Below, one piece after another: positions 42,978 through 51,290 of a stretch of 56,779 nt of DNA; positions within the stretch are counted from its first letter, which is position 1; each line of letters starts with the position of its first letter. Where the stretch lies: positions 45,613 to 102,391 of the forward strand of contig PQXF01000005.1 of the NCBI GenBank assembly GCA_003194445.1, read 5' to 3'. The position numbers were made by a program, and so were the translations under genes. Below the pieces are notes generated by a model. The model had not been told where the DNA came from and did no database searches. It saw only the letters and a list, made by a program, of their open reading frames with translations. The stretch is from Candidatus Methanogaster sp. GTDB taxonomy: Archaea > Halobacteriota > Methanosarcinia > Methanosarcinales > Methanogasteraceae.

Positions 42978-43874
42978 ATGCGCATACTGGTAACTGGCGG
43001 GGCAGGTTTTATCGGATCCAATATAGTATCTGCCATAGTCGAAGAACATGAAGTTACGGTGCTGGACAATCTCCATACCGGAAACGTGGACAACCTGAAG
43101 GACGTGAAAAGCGAGATAGACTTGATCGAGGATTCATGCGGCAATATCCGCAGCCGGATGCCGGACTCTGGTGTTGACGCCATCGTTCACCTCGGCATCC
43201 CGTCTTCATCGCCGATGTACAAAGAGAATCCGCTACTTGTGGGCTCAGCAATCAATGATGCGATCAGTGTATTCGAGTTTGCAAGGGATGCGGGCGCGAA
43301 GGTCGTATTTGCGTCGTCTTCCTCGCTGTACAATGGAGTGCCCACCCCACATAGAGAAGATGCGAAGATCGGGGTCACTGACTACTACACAGAGGCGAGA
43401 CTGTGTATTGAGCGGATTGCAGAGTTGTACCATGAGTTACATGATGTGAATTCGATCGGATTGCGTTTTTTCTCGGTTTATGGTCACAATGAGCGAGCAA
43501 AGGGAATATATGCAAATATTGTCTCGCAATTCCTCTGGGAGATGCAGAAAGGCGAAATTCCGGTTATATATGGCGATGGCGAACAGACACGGGATTTTGT
43601 GTTTGTTAAGGACGTGGTTCAGGCATGTACGCTCGCCATGAAAAAAGACATATTCGGCGTGTTCAACGTCGGAACAGGTGAGTCGCACAGTTTCAATGAT
43701 GTTGTGCGCATCCTCAACAGCGAACTTGGTACAGAGATCGAGCCACAGCACATCGAGAACCCTTTGAAGAATTATGTGGGGCATACGCTTGCGGATCTAA
43801 CGAGGGCGGGGGACGTTCTTGGTTACAATCCCGAATATTCGCTGGAACGGGGAATCAAAGAACTGATCGGTTGA
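42978..43874 (+). CDS. NAD-dependent nucleotide-sugar epimerase/dehydratase
   Basis: 298 aa extended SDR. NAD-binding MRILVTGGAGFIGSNIVSAI, VLDNLHTGN, AIVHLGIPSSSP, VFASSSSLYNG. The catalytic region reads TDYYTEARLCIERIAELYHE, so the YxxxK of most family members appears as YxxxR, if the second Tyr is the catalytic one. The substrate part has LRFFSVYGHNERAKGIYANI, QTRDFVFVKDVVQA and FNVGTGESHSFNDVV. UDP-glucose 4-epimerase-like by general pattern. Diverged from the other two epimerases here. Confidence 0.82.
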   Translation: MRILVTGGAGFIGSNIVSAIVEEHEVTVLDNLHTGNVDNLKDVKSEIDLIEDSCGNIRSRMPDSGVDAIVHLGIPSSSPMYKENPLLVGSAINDAISVFEFARDAGAKVVFASSSSLYNGVPTPHREDAKIGVTDYYTEARLCIERIAELYHELHDVNSIGLRFFSVYGHNERAKGIYANIVSQFLWEMQKGEIPVIYGDGEQTRDFVFVKDVVQACTLAMKKDIFGVFNVGTGESHSFNDVVRILNSELGTEIEPQHIENPLKNYVGHTLADLTRAGDVLGYNPEYSLERGIKELIG

Positions 43875-43878
43875 TAAA

Positions 43879-43929
43879 ATGAGGGCATTGATAACAGGCG
43901 GCGCGGGGTTTATGGAAACCATGACATGA
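43879..43929 (+). pseudogene. N-terminal scrap of a sugar epimerase
   Basis: Four bases after the previous stop comes MRALITGGAGFMETMT followed by a stop. The first 11 residues are the start of a Rossmann-fold epimerase (compare MKIVITGGAGFIGSN at 47039). The rest of the gene is missing, replaced by regulator sequence. Confidence 0.6.
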
Positions 43930-43971
43930 ATGAGGTGATAATGTGTACGATTTACAAACTGCTGAAGTCTT

Positions 43972-44350
43972 AGAAATCCTTTGATCGGAAAGTGTTTGTT
44001 CTTGATCAAGTTCATTGAGCACTGGGGAACGGGAACCAATAGGATCATAGACTCATGTGTGAACCATGGTTTGCATGAGCCCATCTTCGAGGAACTTTCC
44101 GGAGGTCTGGTAGTGACGTTAAGGAAAATGATTACGACGGAAACTTTAAAGGAAATGAATTTGAATGAACTACCGGTAAAAGCAGTATGATATATTAAAG
44201 ATAAAGGCAGTATAATAAATATGGAATATCAAGTATTGTTTGATGTTTCGAGGAGTACGGCAACAAAAGATTTGAACTTGGCTTGAAGGAAAGGGTATAC
44301 TTAAAGCGCATTGGTAAGGGAAAGAGGTATTTGAAGTACGTGTTCAGATG
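43972..44350 (+). pseudogene. C-terminal remnant of an AlbA/HATPase-type DNA-binding regulator
   Basis: RNPLIGKCLFLIKFIEHWGT, GTNRIIDSCVNHGLHEPIFE and ELSGGLVVTLRK are the end of the GHKL-like domain in Schlafen_AlbA_2/RecG-like regulators. After an in-frame TGA (44188) comes a winged-helix part, YIKDKGSIINMEYQVLFDVS and RSTATKDLN, and after another stop and shift RIGKGKRYLKYVF. The N-terminal AlbA domain is absent and there are at least two inactivating changes. Confidence 0.65.
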
Positions 44351-44444
44351 AACGTAATGATGCAAAAATGATGCACAAAGAATTGAGGCGGTTGAAAATC
44401 AGATCAGAAAATCTTAATGGGTGGTGGGTGCGAGGTTTAAGCGA

Positions 44445-45293
44445 ATGATTAAGAAAGCGATAATTCCTGCTGCGGGGCTTGGAACAAGATTCCTTCCGGT
44501 TACGAAATCGATGCCGAAGGAGATGTTGCCGATCATCGATAAACCGATCATCCAGTTCGTTGTGGAAGAGGCAGTAGCTTCCGGCATCGATGATATTCTG
44601 ATCATCACGGGTAGGGGCAAACGGGCTCTCGAAGACTATTTCGACACATCTCCGGAACTCGAAAACCATCTCCTTAAAAATGGGAAGGATAATCGGTTAC
44701 AAGAGGTACGAAATGTCTCTTCAATGGCGGACATCCATTACATACGGCAGAAAGAACCAAAGGGGTTAGGGGATGCAATTTTGAGGGCGGAAAGGCACGT
44801 CGGCGACGAACCGTTCGCAGTGTTGCTTGGCGACGATCTCATCAGAGGCGAGTCCTGCATAAAGCAGTTGATGGACGTTTATACGGCGCATAAACGTACT
44901 GTGCTGGCGGTGGAAGAGGTCAGTGACGTGAGCAAATACGGGATCATAAAAGGCAGCAAGATCGGTGAGTCGGTCTACCATGTCGAGGACATCGTCGAAA
45001 AACCAGACGCGCGCGATGCACCATCAAATATAGGCGCGATCGGGAGATATATCCTCACGCCAGCGATATTCTCATGCATCAAGGAGGTAGAACCCGGGGT
45101 TGGTGGCGAGATACAACTGACCGATGCCATACGGATGCTTGTTGACCTGGAGGGTGTTTGCGCTTATGCGTTCAGAGGAAAGCGATACGATGCAGGGGAT
45201 AAAGCCGATTACATAAGGGCAATCATCGATTTTGCGCTGGAACGGGAGGATTTAAGAGATACGATTAAGAATTACTTACAGGTGATGAAATGA
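44445..45293 (+). CDS. galU: UTP-glucose-1-phosphate uridylyltransferase
   Basis: 282 aa from the ATG at 44445, behind gaggt. IKKAIIPAAGLGTRFLPVTK with SMPKEMLPIIDKPIIQFVVE is the GalU nucleotide-binding start. Other blocks: EAVASGIDDILIITGRGKRA, FAVLLGDDLIRGESCIKQLM, VEEVSDVSKYGIIKG, VEKPDARDAPSNIGAIGRYI, GEIQLTDAIRMLVD, and FRGKRYDAGDKADYIRA. Makes UDP-glucose for the epimerases and dehydrogenase of this locus. Complete and bacterial-like in sequence, so transfer is possible. Confidence 0.95.
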   Translation: MIKKAIIPAAGLGTRFLPVTKSMPKEMLPIIDKPIIQFVVEEAVASGIDDILIITGRGKRALEDYFDTSPELENHLLKNGKDNRLQEVRNVSSMADIHYIRQKEPKGLGDAILRAERHVGDEPFAVLLGDDLIRGESCIKQLMDVYTAHKRTVLAVEEVSDVSKYGIIKGSKIGESVYHVEDIVEKPDARDAPSNIGAIGRYILTPAIFSCIKEVEPGVGGEIQLTDAIRMLVDLEGVCAYAFRGKRYDAGDKADYIRAIIDFALEREDLRDTIKNYLQVMK

Positions 45294-45382
45294 AAGCACT
45301 GGTAACCGGCTGCGCGTGGTTTGTCGGTTTGCACATTATGGATACGCCTGTCGGAACGCACGGAGTTGAGATGTGCGAATAA
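45290..45382 (+). pseudogene. N-terminal scrap of a sugar epimerase
   Basis: The ATG overlaps the galU stop (aaATGA). MKALVTGCAWFVGLH copies the start of the epimerase at 46110 (MKALVTGCAGFIGSH) with changes in the Gly motif, then the match ends and the frame stops after 30 codons. It looks as if the original galU-epimerase junction was split by the insertion of the DUF5678/protease pair, with a second epimerase start on the other side. Confidence 0.65.
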
Positions 45383-45422
45383 ATATAAGTTCCTGAAAGA
45401 GAATGGGAATAAGGTGAAGAAG

Positions 45423-45641
45423 ATGAAAATAGAGAAGAGATTCTGGAAAGATGAGCGGTGGGCAGAAATGCATTTTCCTGAATTGCAGAAGCGATATTTG
45501 GGAAAATGGATAGCAATCGTAAATGAAAAGGTTGTAGCTGTTGCTGAAGGTCCCGAAACTGCAAGAAAGGTGGCGAAAGAAAAAACAGGTGTAATACAGA
45601 TCCCGGTAATCTTTGTGGAGAGTGGTCAGAATCTCTACTGA
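45423..45641 (+). CDS. DUF5678 family small protein
   Basis: 72 aa from the ATG at 45423, after aaggtgaagaag. FWKDERWAEMHFPELQKRYL, GKWIAIVNEKVVAVAEGPET, ARKVAKEKTG and IPVIFVESGQNLY: the GKWIAI/VAVAEG pattern is that of DUF5678, small proteins often found beside retropepsin-like proteases. It overlaps the protease gene by 29 bases. Function unknown. Confidence 0.7.
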   Translation: MKIEKRFWKDERWAEMHFPELQKRYLGKWIAIVNEKVVAVAEGPETARKVAKEKTGVIQIPVIFVESGQNLY

Positions 45642-46077
45642 TATAAGTTTATGGATAGATCGGGAAACAAGGGATCTTGAGTTAGAGAAGAAGATTCCCG
45701 ATTTAAAACCAATGATAAGGTTGAAAAGTGCCATACTGTTTACCGGGAAAGATGTACCGGATATAGCGATCATCGATACTGGTGCACATATTTCACTCAT
45801 ACCATTCCAGACATGGGAGGGGCTGGGTGCTGACGTGATAGCAGATCATCATACCGGCGGAGTGGTGCCCGGTGAAACGATGCCTGTGAAGGTGGGTTAC
45901 GTAAAAGCCATGTTATTGGACGAATTTGGGAATGAATCTCAAGAAATAAGATTTTTGGCTTATTTGGCGTTAACAAATAGTGTTAATTTGCTTTTGGGAG
46001 TTAAAGATATGTTAGAGCGGTTTACATTGCACATTGATTTTGCTAATGATGACGCATATCTGCAGGAGATTCGATGA
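45613..46077 (+). CDS. Retropepsin-like aspartic protease
   Basis: 154 aa from TTG 45613 (a GTG a few codons later is equally possible). The active-site motif IAIIDTGAHISLIPFQTWEG lies near residue 53, and the flap-like GETMPVKVGYVKAML and the second hydrophobic-hydrophobic-Gly element SVNLLLGVKDMLERFTLHID follow. It is one lobe, so the enzyme must dimerise. Single-lobe clan AA proteases linked to DUF5678 are common in archaea and cyanobacteria, without a known role. The pair lies between an epimerase start fragment and the intact epimerase. Confidence 0.75.
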   Translation: MWRVVRISTDISLWIDRETRDLELEKKIPDLKPMIRLKSAILFTGKDVPDIAIIDTGAHISLIPFQTWEGLGADVIADHHTGGVVPGETMPVKVGYVKAMLLDEFGNESQEIRFLAYLALTNSVNLLLGVKDMLERFTLHIDFANDDAYLQEIR

Positions 46078-46109
46078 GCTATGGTGAACAAAATGATGGG
46101 TGAGTTTAA

Positions 46110-47039
46110 ATGAAGGCACTGGTAACCGGATGTGCTGGGTTCATAGGCTCTCATCTGACAGAACGACTGCTGATAGACGGTTTTGATGTGATCGGGATCG
46201 ATTGCTTCACTGACTACTATCCGCGGGAATATAAAGATAGGAATATCAAAAACGCTCTGGAAGATGATGCATTCACTCTGATAGAGGAGGATATACGATC
46301 CATGGATGTATTTCCTGATGTGGATTATGTCTTCCACCAGGCAGCACAGGCAGGGGTGCGGAAGAGCTGGGGCAGGGACTTTGAGATATATACACGGGAT
46401 AATATTCTGGCGACTCAACAATTGCTGGAATATTACAAGGATTGCGAGATACGGAAATTTGTCTATGCCTCATCGTCATCGGTCTATGGCGACTCTGAAC
46501 TTCCGATGAAGGAAACCCGGATGTTAAAGCCAGTCTCACCTTATGGTGTTACAAAACTGGCAGCAGAGAATCTATGTTATCTTTATTATAAAAATTATGG
46601 CGTGCCGACCGCCTCGCTCAGGTATTTCACAGTATACGGGCCAAGACAGCGACCTGATATGGCGACGCACCTCTTTGTCAGGGCGATCCTCGAAAGTGTT
46701 GAGATAACGGTCTACGGGGACGGCGAGCAGACAAGGGACTTTACGTTCGTGGATGATATCGTCGAGGCGAACGTACTTGCAGCGATGAGCGGCTCGCAAG
46801 GCGAGGTATTCAATGTCGGCGGCGGCACAAGGATCAGTGTCAATGAATTGCTCGAGATCATGGAGAAGGTCACAGGGAGGCGAGCTGTTGTCAGATACAT
46901 CGAGAAGCAGAAGGGGGATGTCAAGGATACGCTGGCAGATGCCGGTAAGATTGGCAGACTCGGATGGAAACCGAGAGTCGAAATCGAGGAAGGGGTCAGA
47001 AGGTTTGTCGAATGGTATGGGGAACTGGCGAATCAATAA
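46110..47039 (+). CDS. UDP-sugar 4-epimerase (UDP-glucuronate epimerase-like)
   Basis: 309 aa extended SDR. MKALVTGCAGFIGSHLTERL, GIDCFTDYYPREYKDRNI, DYVFHQAAQAGVRKSWG, VYASSSSVYGD, YxxxK as SPYGVTKLAAENLC, LRYFTVYGPRQRPDMA, TVYGDGEQTRDFTFVDDIV and GGTRISVNELLEIME. The CFTDYYPREYK element and PDMA recall UDP-glucuronate 4-epimerases. A Cys replaces Gly in the first glycine motif (TGCAGF). It overlaps the next epimerase by one base (taATG). Confidence 0.88.
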   Translation: MKALVTGCAGFIGSHLTERLLIDGFDVIGIDCFTDYYPREYKDRNIKNALEDDAFTLIEEDIRSMDVFPDVDYVFHQAAQAGVRKSWGRDFEIYTRDNILATQQLLEYYKDCEIRKFVYASSSSVYGDSELPMKETRMLKPVSPYGVTKLAAENLCYLYYKNYGVPTASLRYFTVYGPRQRPDMATHLFVRAILESVEITVYGDGEQTRDFTFVDDIVEANVLAAMSGSQGEVFNVGGGTRISVNELLEIMEKVTGRRAVVRYIEKQKGDVKDTLADAGKIGRLGWKPRVEIEEGVRRFVEWYGELANQ

Positions 47040-47956
47040 TGAAAATAGTTATAACAGGTGGAGCGGGGTTTATAGGTTCAAATCTTGCAGAGGAACTTAC
47101 AAAGAAGCATGAAGTGGTCATAATCGATGACCTGTCCACAGGAAGGGCGGAGAATGTTGAGGATCTCGATCTGGAACTTGTGCGTGGCAACATCACAGAT
47201 CCGGACATGTTTAAGGAGAATTTCAGAGGCGTCGATTGCGTCTTCCATCAGGCAGCGCTTCCAAGTGTCCAGCGGAGCATAGAGGACCCTGTTCTGGCAA
47301 ACGAGGTAAATATATGCGGGACCCTAAACGTGCTTGTTGCTGCAAGGGATGCTGATGTAAAGAAGGTGATTTATGCGTCTTCCTCCGCTGTTTATGGCGA
47401 TATGCCCAAACTCCCGAAGAGGGAGGATATGAAGCCGGATCCAAAGTCACCTTATGCTGTGGCAAAACTTTCAGGCGAGTATTACTGTAGGGTTTTTGAC
47501 GAGATCTACGGCTTGAAGACGGTTGCTCTCAGGTATTTCAATGTCTACGGTCCGAGACAGGATCCGTCGTCCGATTATGCAGCAGTGATACCGAAATTCG
47601 CGAACCTGTGTCTGGCTGGCAAGGAGCTGACCATATACGGAGACGGGGCGCAGACCCGGGATTTCACGTTTGTGCGCGATGTGGTGCAGGCGAATGTGCG
47701 TGCGATGGAGTCGGACGCGACAGGTGTGTTTAATGTGGCTACAGGGACGCGGATCAATATCAATGATCTCGCGGGGATGGTTATGGGGATCATCGGAAAT
47801 CGTGTGGACTGTGTGCACGAGGTGGCGCGGGCGGGTGATGTGCGGGATTCGCTTGGAGATATCTCAAGGGCACGTGCGGGATTTGGGTATGTGCCGCGGT
47901 ACGGGATGGAGGATGGGCTTAAGGAGACGGTCAAGTGGTTCATGAGAGGGGCATGA
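47039..47956 (+). CDS. UDP-sugar 4-epimerase (GalE/WbpP-like)
   Basis: 305 aa. MKIVITGGAGFIGSNLAEEL, IDDLSTGRAENVEDLDLELV, VFHQAALPSVQRSIEDP, YASSSAVYGDMPKLPKRED, YxxxK as SPYAVAKLSGEYYC, LRYFNVYGPRQDPSSDYAAV, IYGDGAQTRDFTFVRDVVQA. Likely interconverts UDP-Glc(NAc) and UDP-Gal(NAc). Fragments of closely related sequence lie at 48790 and 52790. The start (47039) overlaps the previous stop. Confidence 0.88.
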   Translation: MKIVITGGAGFIGSNLAEELTKKHEVVIIDDLSTGRAENVEDLDLELVRGNITDPDMFKENFRGVDCVFHQAALPSVQRSIEDPVLANEVNICGTLNVLVAARDADVKKVIYASSSAVYGDMPKLPKREDMKPDPKSPYAVAKLSGEYYCRVFDEIYGLKTVALRYFNVYGPRQDPSSDYAAVIPKFANLCLAGKELTIYGDGAQTRDFTFVRDVVQANVRAMESDATGVFNVATGTRININDLAGMVMGIIGNRVDCVHEVARAGDVRDSLGDISRARAGFGYVPRYGMEDGLKETVKWFMRGA

Positions 47957-48000
47957 GTTTAGAGGGCGCTCATAGAAGAAGACTCGATGATGGGGTGAAT

Positions 48001-48426
48001 ATGGATCTGAAAACATGCAAAGAAGATTTTGAGGAATTTAATGATGCAGCGCTTGGTATACTTCTTTATGGATCCTGCGCACGAGGAGATTTTGGAAAAA
48101 GGTCTGATATCGATATCTGTATCGTAAATCCGGATAATGAGGGGGTTATGAGGCGGATCAATAAAAGGCTGGGTGGAAAGTATGATGTGAAAGTCTTTGA
48201 GAAGATGCCGCTTTACATCCAGATTGAGATTATCCGAAATCACCAGATAATCTATGGGGGCGCTGCCCGGATTGGAGCGTACTTTTATAGGTTCAGAAGG
48301 CTCTGGGAAGATATGACAACTCGGATTTATGCTAACCGATTTGACAGTGTTGATAAACGAATGGCTTTGCGGAGAAGGTGGATGTATGAGAAGGGAGCGA
48401 TACTTGGAGAAGTTGGAAGTCTTTGA
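48001..48426 (+). CDS. MntA-type nucleotidyltransferase (antitoxin of MntA-HepT)
   Basis: 141 aa from ATG 48001. LLYGSCARGDFGKRSDIDIC has the GSx10DxD signature of minimal nucleotidyltransferases near residue 22, with the rest VFEKMPLYIQIEIIRNHQII, YFYRFRRLWEDMTTRIYANR. In studied pairs MntA silences HepT by AMP transfer. It overlaps the HEPN gene by 41 bases. The pair sits between an intact epimerase and an epimerase fragment. Confidence 0.8.
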   Translation: MDLKTCKEDFEEFNDAALGILLYGSCARGDFGKRSDIDICIVNPDNEGVMRRINKRLGGKYDVKVFEKMPLYIQIEIIRNHQIIYGGAARIGAYFYRFRRLWEDMTTRIYANRFDSVDKRMALRRRWMYEKGAILGEVGSL

Positions 48427-48793
48427 GTGGGAACTGAATTTCATAGGGGCGCATAGTATGTGCGATGATGTCACCGAAAGGGCGCTTCTCCATTCGCTGC
48501 AGGTCTGTGTCGAGATATCCATGGATGTTGTGGCGATGCTTATGTCAGATGTGGGTCTTGTGGTCGAGGATGATTACACCAATATAGAGAAGTTAGCAAA
48601 AGAGGATGTGCTCAGTATAGATGAGGGTGAAACTCTTAAAGACTACAATGGGTTGAGAAATGCCATCGTTCACAGGTACAACCATTTAGACATGAAATAC
48701 GTGGAAGAAGGATTGGTGAGTATCAATGGACTTTATGCGATTGTTGCGAAACTTGCAGAGGTGTATGAACGATTGGAGGGTGTGCAGGCGTGA
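48386..48793 (+). CDS. HepT-like HEPN ribonuclease toxin (DUF86)
   Basis: 135 aa. Four-helix HEPN protein; the RNase motif Rx4-6H is visible as GLRNAIVHRYNHLD near residue 94. RERYLEKLEVFEWELN, LLHSLQVCVEISMDVVAMLM and YVEEGLVSINGLYAIVAKLA are the helices. With MntA it should form a type VII toxin-antitoxin-like system that cleaves tRNA or mRNA. Start at 48386 (ATG after gatgt), inside the end of the MntA gene. The last bases overlap an epimerase fragment. Confidence 0.82.
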   Translation: MRRERYLEKLEVFEWELNFIGAHSMCDDVTERALLHSLQVCVEISMDVVAMLMSDVGLVVEDDYTNIEKLAKEDVLSIDEGETLKDYNGLRNAIVHRYNHLDMKYVEEGLVSINGLYAIVAKLAEVYERLEGVQA

Positions 48794-48981
48794 ATCTTCC
48801 TGCGATAGAGGTGGGTGATGTTGGTGTGTTTAATATGAATATGGGATCGCGGATCAGTGTTGATGATCTTGCTACCATGATTATGGAACTAATCAGGAAA
48901 CGCGCGGGTTTTGGGTATGTATCTCGATATGGGATGCAAGCCCCCAAGGAGGTGATTAAATGGTTCAGGAGGAAGAGATGA
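48790..48981 (+). pseudogene. Internally deleted C-terminal epimerase fragment
   Basis: DVGVFNMNMGSRISVDDLAT and RKRAGFGYVSRYGMQ, KEVIKWFRRKR correspond to two pieces of the GalE-like protein at 47039 (GVFNVATGTRININDLAG and RARAGFGYVPRYGMEDGLKE), with about 25 residues between them missing. Its stop overlaps the next ATG (48978). It also supplies the aggagg ribosome binding site of the dehydrogenase gene. Confidence 0.7.
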
Positions 48982-50240
48982 AAACAGAAGATGAATTCGA
49001 GGGGCGCGATGTCACTGTTTGCATCGTCGGACTCGGGTATGTGGGACTGCCGTTAGCAGAGGCATTTTCCAGACACGTCCGGGTGATAGGTTACGACGTG
49101 GACGAGGCGAAGGTAGCAGAGTTGAACCGGGGCGAGGGCGGTATGGAATTTACAACAGATGCCTCTCAGATAAAACAGGCTGATTTCGTGATAATTGCAG
49201 TTCCTACACCAGTAACGAAAGCGAAAGATCCTGACCTGTCTTATGTGATGTCAGCGGCAAGAACGATCGGTCAAAACCTGAAGAATGGCGCGATAGTTGT
49301 TCTGGAGTCCACTGTTTATCCAGGCGCGACCGAAGAGGTTGTTAAGCCCACTTTGGAAGAAGAATCCAAAATGCGATGTGGCACAGACTTTAAGATCGGT
49401 TACTCTCCTGAAAGAATCAACCCTGGTGACGAGGAGCATACCACGGAAAGTATAACAAAGATCGTCGCTGGCATGGATGAAAAATCCGCTGACCGTCTTG
49501 CCGGGCTGTACGGCCTGATCACCAGTGTTTACAGAGCGAAGGATATAAAGACCGCTGAAGCTGCAAAGGTGATCGAGAACGTCCAGAGAGACCTGAATAT
49601 AGCGCTTATGAATGAACTGACCCTCATCTTCCACAGGATGGGGCTTGATACCGGAGCCGTCTTAGAAGCTGCCGGGACGAAGTGGAACTTTCATCGGTAC
49701 ACACCCGGACTGGTGGGCGGACACTGCATCCCGGTCGATCCGTATTATCTGGTGCATAAGGCAGAGGAACTAGGGGTTCATCCGCAGGTGATTCTTGCAG
49801 GGCGTGCGATCAATGATTCGATGCCCGGGTATGTTGCTATGATGGCGCTAAAGGGCTTAAATGATGTCGGAAAGGTGATAAAAGGGTCGAAGGTTCTGAT
49901 CATGGGTCTGACGTATAAGGAGAATGTACCTGATACGAGGGAATCTCCTGTGCGGGAGATTGTGAGGATGCTTGAGGAGTTTGGTGTGGTGGTGTATGGT
50001 TATGATCCACTGCTCAGTGATGCGATGGTCGAGGGGTTTGGTGTGAAGACTCTTAAAGGGTCAGGACGGGGGGTGGACTGTGTGATTGTGACGGTGGCAC
50101 ACGATGAGTTTAAGGAGATGGGGCTTTCCGATATGGCGCGGTTCATGGCACTGGATGAGGCACCGGTGCTGGTCGATGTGCGGGGGATGTTTGATCGGGC
50201 GGAAGCTGAGCAGAGAGGGATTTATTACAGGAGACTGTGA
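48978..50240 (+). CDS. UDP-N-acetyl-hexosamine 6-dehydrogenase (WecC/TviB-like)
   Basis: 420 aa from ATG 48978, five bases after aggaggaa. NAD-binding TVCIVGLGYVGLPLAEAFSR, VPTPVTKAKDPDLSYVMSAA, STVYPGATEEVV, the family block GYSPERINPGDEEHT, central helix KVIENVQRDLNIALMNELTL, catalytic Cys in LVGGHCIPVDPYYLVHKAEE near residue 250, and C-terminal UDP-binding LIMGLTYKENVPDTRESPVR. Oxidises UDP-HexNAc (or UDP-Glc) to the uronic acid, using two NAD. Two partial copies of this gene lie downstream (51291-51690 and 52944-53636). Confidence 0.92.
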   Translation: MKTEDEFEGRDVTVCIVGLGYVGLPLAEAFSRHVRVIGYDVDEAKVAELNRGEGGMEFTTDASQIKQADFVIIAVPTPVTKAKDPDLSYVMSAARTIGQNLKNGAIVVLESTVYPGATEEVVKPTLEEESKMRCGTDFKIGYSPERINPGDEEHTTESITKIVAGMDEKSADRLAGLYGLITSVYRAKDIKTAEAAKVIENVQRDLNIALMNELTLIFHRMGLDTGAVLEAAGTKWNFHRYTPGLVGGHCIPVDPYYLVHKAEELGVHPQVILAGRAINDSMPGYVAMMALKGLNDVGKVIKGSKVLIMGLTYKENVPDTRESPVREIVRMLEEFGVVVYGYDPLLSDAMVEGFGVKTLKGSGRGVDCVIVTVAHDEFKEMGLSDMARFMALDEAPVLVDVRGMFDRAEAEQRGIYYRRL

Positions 50241-50358
50241 AGGTGCTTAAGGTACAAAGATCGCAAAAAAGTTGTGGTTGTTGGCGGGCATGGGTGGGGG
50301 GTGTATGGATTTAAATATATGTGGAACAAACTTTATGGCACATTAGGTGGTGAAACAA
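50241..50358. promoter_or_regulatory. Duplicated 3' flank and TATA box
   Basis: tacaaagatcgcaaaaaagt and the following ~27 bases (50258-50304) recur after the partial dehydrogenase copy (51703-51750), so the duplicated block extended past the gene. ttaaatatat at 50311-50320 is a good TATA box for the small ORF at 50359. Confidence 0.5.
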
Positions 50359-50475
50359 ATGGAAGAGGAACTTGAGCTTGTTGGATTCGGAATGTGGAAA
50401 GACATATCGGAAATGAGCAATTTATCTAAAGGGGTAGAGGAATTAAGAAGGGGAGAGTGGGATAGATGGAGATAA
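50359..50475 (+). CDS. Small antitoxin-like protein (38 aa)
   Basis: Behind aggtggtg (50345-50352). Sequence ELVGFGMWKDISEMSNLSKG, then VEELRRGEWDRWR. The GMWKD…L…LRRGxW pattern is that of short archaeal antitoxins encoded before PIN-domain toxins. No toxin follows; instead come an inverted repeat and a second antitoxin. It may be an orphan antitoxin. Confidence 0.5.
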   Translation: MEEELELVGFGMWKDISEMSNLSKGVEELRRGEWDRWR

Positions 50476-50488
50476 TAATTTAGTAAAA

Positions 50489-50595
50489 TGTAATGATCAG
50501 ACAGATGTGCAACAGCGCGAAGAACATGAAAACATGACGGTCGTGGCACATAGAGCGGTAATGTCTGCGTGTTCATGGTCAGATTGATCATTACA
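50489..50595. repeat. 107-base stretch bounded by 11-bp inverted repeats
   Basis: tgtaatgatca (50489-50499) and tgatcattaca (50585-50595) are exact reverse complements. No target duplication is obvious. Possibly a small mobile element. It lies between the orphan antitoxin and VapB. Confidence 0.35.
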
Positions 50596-50603
50596 GAATA
50601 GAA

Positions 50604-50614
50604 AGTTTATTTAA
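50604..50614 (+). promoter_or_regulatory. TATA-like box for VapBC
   Basis: agtttatttaa lies 34-44 bases before the VapB ATG; a ggtggtaaggtgatt tract with a strong binding site follows at 50629-50643. Confidence 0.4.
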
Positions 50615-50647
50615 TCATCGAGCAAATTGGTGGTAAGGTGATTAAAA

Positions 50648-50866
50648 ATGTTAGAAACGGAGTATATCGTGAAAAGGGTAAAATCGCTACCCGATGAAAG
50701 TCTCATGGAGGTTGCAAATTTCATCGAGTTTTTGGAGGTAAAGAGAACGAGATTAGTTGAAAAGGAGGAAAAGAAGGGGAAAGGTGACCTCTTTGCCAAA
50801 GCAATCGGAATCTGCGAAGGTCCCTCTGATCTGGCAGAGGGGCACGATAAATATGCCTATGGGTAG
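50648..50866 (+). CDS. VapB-like antitoxin (DUF2281-like)
   Basis: 72 aa. VKSLPDESLMEVANFIEFLE is the helical start typical of DUF2281-type antitoxins, followed by a charged linker (VEKEEKKGKGD) and a C-terminal tail AIGICEGPSDLAEGHDKYAY that would thread into the PIN toxin. It overlaps the toxin gene by 14 bases. Confidence 0.7.
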   Translation: MLETEYIVKRVKSLPDESLMEVANFIEFLEVKRTRLVEKEEKKGKGDLFAKAIGICEGPSDLAEGHDKYAYG

Positions 50867-51290
50867 ATATGTGTTTGTGGACACATGGGCGTGGCTGGCG
50901 TTGTCAAATCGAAAAGATGTATATCACGATCCTGCCACGAAGGAATATGAAGAGATAACTGGGGCGGGGTATAGCCTAGTTACCTCGGATTACGTGCTTG
51001 ATGAGGTGATGACTGCCCTGTTCAGAAGTGTTGATTTTGGTAGTGCTGTTCAATTCAGTGAATCTTTATTCGCTGCAATAAAGGATAATCAAATAAAGTT
51101 AGAGTGGATAACAGAAGCAAGATTTAAATCCGCATGGTCGATGAGGAAAAGGTATCAGGATAAGACAGATATCTCTTTCACCGACTTGACCTCCTTTGTC
51201 ACGATGCACGAATTGGAGATAAATAAGGTATTCACGGGTGATATTCATTTCGAGAAGGTGAATTTAGGGTTTGAAATCTTGCCAAAATAG
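50853..51290 (+). CDS. VapC-like PIN-domain ribonuclease toxin
   Basis: 145 aa from the ATG at 50853 (or 50859). PIN acidic residues: FVDTWAWLAL (first Asp), YVLDEVMTALF (Glu), KTDISFTDLTSFVTM (third and fourth) and FTGDIHFEKVNLGFEIL (last). All are present, so it should be active against RNA. Immediately after its stop begins the partial dehydrogenase copy. Confidence 0.8.
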   Translation: MPMGRYVFVDTWAWLALSNRKDVYHDPATKEYEEITGAGYSLVTSDYVLDEVMTALFRSVDFGSAVQFSESLFAAIKDNQIKLEWITEARFKSAWSMRKRYQDKTDISFTDLTSFVTMHELEINKVFTGDIHFEKVNLGFEILPK

